Source of the DNA: Pseudonocardia sp. TRM90224
Lineage (GTDB): Bacteria; Actinomycetota; Actinomycetes; Mycobacteriales; Pseudonocardiaceae
Direction: 5' to 3'
DNA length: 64,000 nt
NCBI RefSeq assembly: GCF_021245725.1
Contig: NZ_JAJGSX010000038.1
Coordinates: 21,286-85,285, forward strand
Shown here: positions 60,801 to 64,000 of the stretch, piece after piece
Numbering within the stretch: position 1 is the stretch's first letter
Layout of the letters: each line of letters starts with the position of its first letter
Program-made: the position numbers and the translations under genes
The notes under the pieces: generated by a model
Database searches by the model: none
Told to the model about the DNA's origin: nothing
What the model saw: the letters and a program-made list of their open reading frames with translations, nothing else

Positions 60801-63800
60801 CGCCGGCAGCCAGGTGGCGTCCGGGTTGCCCTTCCAGTCGTACCGGTCGACACCATCGAGGCTGCCGGCCTTCCAGTTCGCGTCCGTCCACCCGTTCGCG
60901 TTGTTCTTCGACGTCGGGCAGTACGGACCGGCGCAGGAGACGCCGGCGTGCTTGTCGCCGTCACCGGCGTTGCGCAGCAGGAGCCGGACACCGCCCGCCA
61001 CGAACGTGCCCTTGCCGTCGCCGACGATCGGGTTGCCGGCCGGGTCCACCATGTAGCTGCGGTCCGCACCCCAGTCGCCCTCACGGTTGGCGCCGTTGCA
61101 CGTGCCGTTCGGTCCGCCCCCGGTCGAGCAGACGATCGTGCCGTTGTTGCCGTTGGCGTCGCGGTTGAAGACGACGAACCAGCAGTCCTTGCCCGCGCAG
61201 CTCGCGGTGTCGCCGTCAGGGGTGACGATGGTGACCGGCTTGGCCATGCCGCCCGAGAGACCGGCTTCCGCCTTGAGGTTGGCGAGGAAGTAGCCGTTGG
61301 GGGCCACCCGGTTGCCGGGGTCGGCGGAGTACTCCTGCAGCGTGCACAGCACCGGGCAGACCGTGTCGTCGTCCTTCGGCGCGAACGTCAACCCGGCCGG
61401 GACCTTGCCATCGCGCGGCCGCGAGCACAGCCCGGTGCACTCGATGAACCCGAGGTTGCCCTTGTCGTCGTTCAGCCGGGCCCGCACGACCTCCCCGCCG
61501 AGCGACCGGGGTTCGTCGCCGGCCCGGTTGATCATCCGGCGGCCGTCGGGCAGCGAGATGCTGCCGGTCTGGTTGGCGACCTCGAAGAAGCCCAGCGGGT
61601 TGCCGTTCCCCGGCGTGATGACGGTGACGCTCGGGTTCACCGGCTTGAGGGACGGCCCGATGAACGGCTTCCCGTCACCGTTGGCGACAACCGTCCAGCC
61701 CTCGTGGCCGTTGACCGTCCCGAGGCCGTTGTCCCACGTGATCCGCGCCGGGTTGCCGGCCAGGTCCCGGGCGACGACCTTCAGGTTGGCGTCGCGCTGC
61801 TTGACGACGAACTGATCGCCCTTGATGCCGTTGGTGGCGAAGCCGTAGCAACCGTCGATGCAGCTCGTGGCGAAGGGTGCGCCGGTCCGGTCGGCGAGGT
61901 CTGCGACGTGGGATGTGCCGGGGCGCGACGGCGTGTCGTAGACGGTGTACGACCCGCTCTTCCCGTCGTAGGCAGTCCCGGTCCCGGTGATCTTGATCTG
62001 GCCGCGCCCGTTGATGTCCCGAGCTGCTTCGAGGCCCTGCGTTCCGGTCGCGCGGTCCCAGTCGGGGCCGCCGACCTCGGTCGGGATCGCGCCGGTGAAC
62101 GGCACGTCGTTCCTGCGCTCGAACGTGACGGTCTCGCCGCTCGGGGCCGTCAGCGTCGCGCCGGTGCAGACGATCGGGCACTTCTTCTCGACGAGCTGCT
62201 TGTCGGCGCCGACCACCCAGAGCGTGACGGTCATGCCGTCGTCCTCGAGCTTCGCGCCCGCCTTGCGCTGGTCGGGGTCGAGCGCGATCCGCACGAGGTT
62301 GCCCTGCGCGTCGACGGCGAACCCGGGCGGCGGCGCCAGCTTCGGGCCGATGATCGTGTCGCGGTTGTAGCCGCCGGAGACGAATCCCACGCAGTAGCCG
62401 TCGCACCTGGCGCCGCCCCCGCCGCCCGGGCCGGCCACCGCGTAGGCCTGGACACCGCAGCTGCCGCCGGACGAGCTGGAGCCCTGGCAGGTGCCCCACC
62501 CGAACGCGTCCCAGCGCTTCTTCTCCACCAGGTAGGTGGCCTCGGTGATCCGCTGGTCGGACGCCTCGGCGTGCGCGTAGAAGCTCGCCTTGCAGTTCGC
62601 GGCACCCGTGCAGGTGGCACCGGCGCTCGCCTGGCTGCCCTGCGCGAACGCGTGCGCGGTCACGGCGACCGCGCCGGCGCCCATGCCGCCCTTCGCGGAA
62701 CCGCTCGCGCTCGCGTTGGCCCGGGTACCCGAACGCCCACCCGCCGCCGCCGAGACCGAAGCGGAGTACTCGTGCTCGCAGTTCGTGCCAGGGCTGCCGT
62801 TGCAGGAGGCCGCGGCCTGCGCCCACCCGGGCCCGCCTTCGGCGATGGCCGTGGTGAGTGCCTGCCCGTCGCCGGTCGTCCCCTCGCCCCAGCCGGTCGC
62901 GGCTGCGGCAGCGCCGGGTGCGGTGTCGGTGCTCTGCGCGCGGTACGCGTAGCGGCACGTGGAGCCCTCGGTGCCCTGGCAGGCAGCGGCCGCCATGGCG
63001 TGCTGCCGGCTGGTCTCCGTGACGACCCTGGTGATGCAGCGGCCGTCGGCCGCCGCGGTGCAGCTGCCGTCGGCCGTGGCCTGGTGCACTGCGCCATCAG
63101 CGGCGCTCGTGTTGCGTGCGAGCACCGTGCACGTACCGGATCCGTCGCAACCCGCCATGACCTGCGCTTCACCTGCTGCGGCGAAGCCACCGGCCGTCGA
63201 GCTGCAGTACCCGGCGGCTGCGCACTCGGCGGCGGCAACGGCACGCGTGGTGCCCTCGGTGACCGCTGCCGTACGCGTGCGGAGCGACTCCACGACGGCT
63301 GCCGGGTTGTCGCCGCTCGCGGTCGAGCTGGTCGTGGTGACCGAGCAGGCGCCGGCACCCGTGCGGCCGGATTCGCAGTCGCCTTCCGCGGCGGCGCTCG
63401 TGGTGCCCGCCCCTGCCCCCGTGATCACGGCGGTCGTGCCGGAGCTGCCGATCAGCGCGCTGCACGGGGCGGTGCCGCTGCAGCTCGTCCCGCCCCGTGC
63501 GATGGACACGCTGGCCGGGCCGGTCCCGGCGGGGAGCTGCGCGGCGGGATCGCCGGCGAGGCGCGCCAGCTCGGCGGCGCCGCCGTTGGGGCGGGCGGCG
63601 GTGACGGTCTCGGTGCTCACCTGACCGCGGCAGCCCTGCGGACAGCTCAGGTCGGCGCCGGCCCGGGTCGAGCCGGAGCGGCCCGGAAGCATCGCCGGGT
63701 TCGTCGGATCCGGGCTGGCGGGATCCGCGGCCCCGCTGTTGGTGGTGGTGCTGGCGATCGCGTTCGCGCCGACCGCACAGCCGGCCCCGGTGCCGGTGCA

Positions 63801-64000
63801 CCAACCGTCGGCGCGAGAGGTGCTGGTCGCGGTGTCGCCGAGCCCGTTCGTGCTCGCGACGCTGGTCACGACGGCCGTGCAGCCCTTGCTCGCGCACTGC
63901 GCCAGCGAGTTGGTCTGCGACATCGTCGCGGGGGCGCCGGTCACCGGCTTCGCAGCCAGCTCCGCGGCCTTCGTCGCGGCCTCGCCCGCCTGCTTCGCCG
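45879..64000 (-). CDS. Giant mosaic protein of more than 6,020 residues (5' end outside the window)
   Basis: One uninterrupted frame; no stop occurs before the right edge, so the true start is outside. Numbering below counts from an in-frame GTG at 63944. Residues 1-1000 are Ala/Gly/Thr-rich with Cys pairs repeated about every 40-50 residues. At 1650-1760 there are hydrophobic helices, at 2095-2150 an LPxG ladder, near 2320 VVILGCGLGSCPV. Residues 2890-3200 and 3520-3590 hold several membrane helices, 3355-3510 a coiled coil. Two MFS-like blocks are at 3809-3985 and 4065-4256. Four HExxH-like modules start at 4390, 4720, 5145 and 5695. The tail near 5750-5840 resembles a degenerate trypsin. 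I recall similar giant Streptomyces proteins called 'lonely Cys domain' proteins. Function is unknown. Confidence 0.85.
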   Translation of the reverse strand, partial: AKQAGEAATKAAELAAKPVTGAPATMSQTNSLAQCASKGCTAVVTSVASTNGLGDTATSTSRADGWCTGTGAGCAVGANAIASTTTNSGAADPASPDPTNPAMLPGRSGSTRAGADLSCPQGCRGQVSTETVTAARPNGGAAELARLAGDPAAQLPAGTGPASVSIARGGTSCSGTAPCSALIGSSGTTAVITGAGAGTTSAAAEGDCESGRTGAGACSVTTTSSTASGDNPAAVVESLRTRTAAVTEGTTRAVAAAECAAAGYCSSTAGGFAAAGEAQVMAGCDGSGTCTVLARNTSAADGAVHQATADGSCTAAADGRCITRVVTETSRQHAMAAAACQGTEGSTCRYAYRAQSTDTAPGAAAAATGWGEGTTGDGQALTTAIAEGGPGWAQAAASCNGSPGTNCEHEYSASVSAAAGGRSGTRANASASGSAKGGMGAGAVAVTAHAFAQGSQASAGATCTGAANCKASFYAHAEASDQRITEATYLVEKKRWDAFGWGTCQGSSSSGGSCGVQAYAVAGPGGGGGARCDGYCVGFVSGGYNRDTIIGPKLAPPPGFAVDAQGNLVRIALDPDQRKAGAKLEDDGMTVTLWVVGADKQLVEKKCPIVCTGATLTAPSGETVTFERRNDVPFTGAIPTEVGGPDWDRATGTQGLEAARDINGRGQIKITGTGTAYDGKSGSYTVYDTPSRPGTSHVADLADRTGAPFATSCIDGCYGFATNGIKGDQFVVKQRDANLKVVARDLAGNPARITWDNGLGTVNGHEGWTVVANGDGKPFIGPSLKPVNPSVTVITPGNGNPLGFFEVANQTGSISLPDGRRMINRAGDEPRSLGGEVVRARLNDDKGNLGFIECTGLCSRPRDGKVPAGLTFAPKDDDTVCPVLCTLQEYSADPGNRVAPNGYFLANLKAEAGLSGGMAKPVTIVTPDGDTASCAGKDCWFVVFNRDANGNNGTIVCSTGGGPNGTCNGANREGDWGADRSYMVDPAGNPIVGDGKGTFVAGGVRLLLRNAGDGDKHAGVSCAGPYCPTSKNNANGWTDANWKAGSLDGVDRYDWKGNPDATWLPAVDANRPQNVFGPGSYLRPSLNTAKDRETAVSLGLDPDAPNLMLPALTPAERAALSPADRARYDKTAPYSILDLAAASAAHLESQSGNRYRSFAFQQVGGGAEALDALERDIDAARQGGVTAQELSALTKKLAPMKIDAQRWADDRGLIDAIDRLTYRPPTPTELEEKLVRNPAVLDKLAGPTPTDKASRIENQPPMQRAMDNLLDLQRGVGDRNRTLVSALYLQAQVRDTIHQRELHNADVLRFNEVGGSKEEEEALTQNGLRLTAQMDRLEGLLGSASGAFADNDAKLRSVDMLFADASNDQGWAGRLRTGSERVDRWTALVNALAASGDPNQVALADEARVVGQLATLNYNSIAQDFGQRAAGVDFTMRSPSSRLPDVSFAQTAALNFPGFEHYVGRNADRVAHLSRAEKVALASRMTVSEYMDAVSRPQVSSDWAVNRKLIEANYTDASGNVDKDKVDEEMENLRAAAAGGGEVRFVTTGLLKDGQPAGAVTLFFVMKDGTPTFVLGGKFDSFAELQDENEMFEDSSMFSSPKMEFVLPDDLVGLTPIRVNADGTAAPIPAGEQLRFGTSDATITTPFERTVNVGGTVVMTVLSVVSLYVTWGMSTPAVAAAWTARGAMAGVQVARAATMFNAVRTTAGAMALTNTATTTVAAGMGASAAWELGERLYYSQSINPFTSAAARGHWLDAATMGAAGAARGLGRLAKTATTAGANGRLEVSARVFAGAAEVFDYGSWVNSGYDVARNPSVEGFTWFLLEGGQIKGERVVHHRMKAAPFGTTFNPATSLGDRNWLPKELPGSDDLTMTERVHWLLDDAQLRPNEQVPVEAVASRLGVSPDEVNAALDEDGNGWYRNRTVTNDAGVTQYIARNPGSKINITDRGNVHHITKLQNFSFAPEDAPEIEKLIGLVGDESNQLTMDHPLVVDYLNELVDPIDPALLDHLAKNPYEVADPANADEQQKPVQQVLPVQFVQLAQQLKTPLTDPTNPDQPVDPARVAYIAKLLGAVRKDAAPKDAGPKNDADPEVDIVRGGLGSPDAVPAPNKVHLPENAELPGGIVLPGGAVLPKGTVLPGGALLPGGQQLPAGTVLTEAIRVQAGTVLPKGAELPGGAMLLDGADFVSALQPAEISKLEELLNVRFVDKDSGDSKDSGDGEVQEADDPQRSEDWRVTDEELPSLAELFSYAAGPNGAILAMRGDLRDAYGQHLVADPNAYVVVIQNDDDGLFIQTPGGKIRLTAKQAGKLIRMLPGYDDWRVRAAKIAAETGSHPDVVILGCGLGSCPVAMGELFQELQAPAVASDATVWLHAPNEDTGGRSRITTDGSWFRVDRTGLNTTQAPGALTDPLGTPDAVRIGRPGVTIPIASNAPPVHLGRTVPPGGEAGATRLHGPPFREYRFTLSWTNQLVVEGARRTAIAPSKFASHLRDRMRNGDWFPSMITLDHPALRDKRDEVIRSLRELLGERFEVVARGAGSIEIAPLMGTQHIRPVLQTHLLNQFGDRVVNPGPADTFPLVFSLVHPDGTTLTRLRVYVRRVVKSSSPNYKAMQLLVYDPHQPRGAEVGDFDTSGGRRWVVLGFDFETGLWVVQATGIKRPFRKMHPVPVRNADLERAQQVGIADGEHYVVATSEHLYEAMRRALAIPQTEGDTDSSQSWLAEQATVLGSEMDAAVGQQEAWKARRQVVVDFIFENRINDRARWIDLLKRMPGPGIGSFRMIMENLFQIELTEAEAAEIEEARGERGFGVLPRPGAPRPGAVAGGAVLPASFSPAELNAVLNDWARLDRRSPGLFENDRKGFQKALSFVLGNLPASDRFVVIDALKETLPAADWNPMRKTLRAIYAGRGWKGRNTIAFIGFLVGGALVLPAAFGGNRAVADPGTPGGGTGGDFWSAVLDVVSDPALWIGLGVTASAVVVIVRFVKNWKARGPPKAAVKLGKAFRWVGQLRKRLTFDVEHRMYLPGVMYGLTVLAITPLLVKTIGAELTATVLPFLLLFPHWKLPARDKAAVWWKFWQWPGRLVKWFVGVRWERAVMIAAVFTLWTVPLATWDLVGPFSLQIVGAGYLIAGYLTMSMSHKLHREDETERVKVPLAFAPDHQLSFLFVINTPLIASLYSMGGAWSWVAAGLVALPQIAFGPFLKHYIVSGILFLPMPDVRAPKVVGWRLSARLTYWISSYDWGLRSKRWENYVFWQIGGEIRLNGVPIWQRRFSFHAVAYDGKARKSLDLLTGPQRVLVKLLFWMARGLTKIPGRIGRWAARSPVKRMELAFLHLVNHAQRMLVRHLAEDAHDSKRPGDKSERRKKKRKAVRAYNAKARADIRKRLAMLPGEFQKRMQDRATAEIDRITKKLDAVKAELARERTKAFRNGGGGRSTWFGRIRDGRIRTLDARRKDLQNRLDAAVRARAAIGPPQVEPGRYLSKELAEAESKRKALAAELTEIDKERGQQGLPGDRRKELNTRRKAVESALSDSKRWLDRLKRIVPMFVGIAGTAVLLIGGGFGQGKAMAAPGQGIGDGGSAGLLPELGDVLQIVIDHGVVGLVVAAAVAVVVVATGRGPPVSVRLGRWVAATRYAARYAGGWAGALLTDVTAPVRTWWAGARFGMRLGTGRVGLLPVQEAPPAELVSDYTVMDLQARTPVHPTTHQHGLVGEVLDDLGVRSAPAVDGKSAFGLHGMRAVPGFSVVPVDGLHLAIDGKRIARGDAGFAVLFVPDPDPDEPSRIYTDTKTLKTVQRMSPADRLALAEHLTGAGADVSLGALRRLAGLDGFRWVQGVFGGLLSSASSVGSALVLPDVAPNMQEKFRVSPGEANAPFTVNQGTSAPATLASGFLAGRYSQRSLLVGALLGTAAVLVALANAGWFGAVLALAGVLGFTNVVDALTKGLVETELVFPTKKDREKFQQVMRSASTMGRWLFRFLALQLLLAFVTDYKPAFYSLAAEMVLLAVGALVLMPKDSGAAGPRGKGWRPDERSDGSVMDLRKRARTLLARLAAAPRAAANLVGRLRTLFHREPGAERRGFGARTLAFLRHGAIVPIALGAVDGFVLGSVLGTEALVIKSLGLADSMRSLLSFAALGAGVLTLAGALTGVFTKLAGLRTAALLLGGALVVPLLANVLPFVAPVSVFWTLFLSRVAIQVASGLQEGVARSSLLDAVPFRLYKQFGAAFVAARVPAIGLGSLVASIAIGAATAAGVHGVIGVLAVAGTAVAVELVLAAAIVARKPRRFDHGSGAHGIFDTHELNVLFSATTKIVSAVASGRIKGRTLRNGAPPAGDVSRTEPAPPGLLRRSESLVLVDGSVVLSVLEWLVGAERAADIAARFDAVTFRGATGDAVILMTEARYEHLARLGELPRVVDHERGHIEGRFADDAAHDADVTKNRAAIAGTEAAMNRITEVSGPLFDDAPRTPDIAKRRAKLAKLAGRGPAADELIALLDRWLDKADADLVYKQRGIAAEAQVGDVDRWIGWFVEILGGGRVTTEMLDVDTDARVLANKGRELLPLLDGLPNETFVLGTNVSRWSERRAERSGQVLDLLEKIERTRKSWPGGPTAHRAASSAMKRWWKGFRQQGGPHGILDDKQTELVVTAAEQVAAGVLDGSLPGQVLRNTGAAAVAELLDGEVLVLVDEAVMIDVLDGGGAPDGAGTVSRTDAVSFRRPTGPGPRDVIVMTAERFAHLRRLDALPVVFTHERRFHLGGAGHTKRIHDKDVETGQAFIAAAEAAAERRLLRGVAAGLIVVELGVLEPRLDEAAALLAAGDRPKADEVLSAVASRLHDLAVELGPLRESPLDVDTYTAAFQQLVDIAVRWRELMPAPSAPGSPVDRDVALAHAVLAGLMVSQMRIGLEPGLAHQLLSAAEEAGFPTSWPLLAELAGALPGWREQAQEELTHLAAAMAGMPATVPVADPDMPESVALAGDNPVTLAVAAVDAVKDQLPPSYRAGIDNALDALDSYAPGIEELDAVGAALPATADAPPLARVSLCAARCRLAWAKAAVELDRDVAGSLGSLSGRNVTTVRKAFELVRSEGVGVRVVRSTDPEGAGLLESGEELLVVRRDVLIAALVAGGATPEEAAQIMERFDALGWNDRERRVGVIGMADDRHAIWDAAGLLTDVVEHERLFHLRGTAVHRRVHAADVAMRQRRLARATGRPVAGPEGDPLIELRRLQDLRDIDELGETLAPLVGEALLVDLQSALDTAGVRAVTDPDRSVLDEQAYWWFGEVGQAALREQLLTDQLADQQDVPELAVLRAERDNVILLLRGAADGVLGRAADELSAAVRDSAAARAAAAAAQVAAAEQVVSRIDLLDPRREQAVLARLRAAAVRFTDLVAEAARRPVSGAEWADVQRAIVEPMNEVDRIRTEDPLAEVAFVIDTFDALKIAVDAAHDDPTAAGERERIREARAKVELAVAEVRDRFERVWARAPGEWWVERSGPVHRVLDLHERLEQLLVGGVDVGPARRRLVEVRKAYEHRRGVEVHGLAGLALMVLEARRALMTAEAAAAGPPADLVATTRAELAAAVAELAGDPDLDPALRNVVCECAERGVGDGPDGAGGGGASLFSGRPASPADLAVFATVVSWMPVAFELPAGDPALGELTGLNVWEMTSRRGRGLRVVDDLNEEIVRHGGPGDLAVWADADGWLYVDRRTYDALVGGVLGPAERRKLFEHEMEHIQHPDHAEVDVHDRAPLPDLRGLGAAVGRQVQNGSTPDRPDHPMRNRLARLGRGGWGLVLLVADGTAYVLTTRDIAGQAGTEVRVVLPQGEFRGTTLDRPASSELAAELRAAGAVAGVPAGVVFGLARGLDVAILRITDERLLGSPMPLPVFERAAVRVPVEVLPDPGGVGFVTGVHHVRVTLGGSQPVTRVGPGAALVGVRCECGADVLRGLLSGRAPEVVRRRDRSGRLLDGTVLSGFAGYAVDGLALLAFARASGIVERAAPAAGPVLGGGFLGAVAAVTSPGPDAAPSSSNPQADLQADLLAALEGMGLVIEPDSDDS

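Noticed and set aside
1..64000. tRNA, rRNA or riboswitch genes
   Set aside because: Scanning by eye found no cloverleaf with a GTTCGA loop and CCA-type end, no rRNA stretch and no known riboswitch core. Short or unusual RNAs could be missed without a covariance search.

Overview
The window is 64 kb of very GC-rich DNA with frequent GTG starts, 1-8 base start/stop overlaps, SARP-type regulators, PknB-type kinases, an F420-type LLM flavoprotein and a mycothiol-type MDMPI protein. This points to a filamentous actinomycete, most likely of the Pseudonocardiales. That is inference: there is no rRNA or tRNA gene in the window, and no transposase, integrase or CRISPR array was seen.

Layout. 1-4.5 kb: end of an OmpA-domain gene, small VOC and SRPBCC genes, a DUF2314-like gene, an FAD monooxygenase and a TetR regulator. 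4.6-14.3 kb: a minus-strand block holding a membrane Ser/Thr kinase with a seven-bladed WD40 exterior, an MDMPI/DinB-like gene and a five-gene, fully translationally coupled operon (GTPase 1, GAP1-like protein, GTPase 2, a small membrane protein and a leading beta-rich protein). It resembles a GAP1/double-GTPase conflict system. A 60-61 bp palindromic repeat sits at each end of the block. 14.3-20 kb: MarR/tautomerase and TetR/NTF2 divergent pairs with clear operators, a DUF1992 gene bracketed by a perfect 22 bp inverted repeat, a TetR/quinone oxidoreductase pair and an aminoglycoside-phosphotransferase-like gene. 20-28.2 kb: an eight-cysteine micropeptide gene facing a short operon (thioesterase-like, LLM flavoprotein, SARP, zinc ribbon), a 999-residue AfsR-like regulator, an ArsB-like transporter and a USP-like gene.

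28.4-39.3 kb is a meta-cleavage aromatic catabolism locus. Extradiol dioxygenase, class II aldolase-like protein, P450 and AAHS-type transporter form one plus operon. 4-Hydroxy-2-oxovalerate aldolase, acetylating acetaldehyde dehydrogenase and a semialdehyde dehydrogenase form a second plus operon. Hydratase, decarboxylase and 4-oxalocrotonate tautomerase form a minus operon, and coupled PadR and IclR genes lie between. Together they would open a catechol ring and carry it to pyruvate and acetyl-CoA.

39.6-45.8 kb: a frameshifted FAD oxidoreductase, DUF4259, an unknown gene, a YdeI-like gene and two tandem PknB-type kinases with related exteriors. 45.9 kb to the right edge is one uninterrupted minus-strand frame of more than 6,020 codons. 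It encodes a giant mosaic protein with Cys-rich N-terminal repeats, an LPxG ladder, a GCGLGS motif, multi-pass and MFS-like segments, four HExxH-like modules and a degenerate trypsin-like tail.

A notable non-coding theme is a family of long palindromes at gene ends. The best is a four-copy two-hairpin element whose polarity always follows the gene that has just ended.
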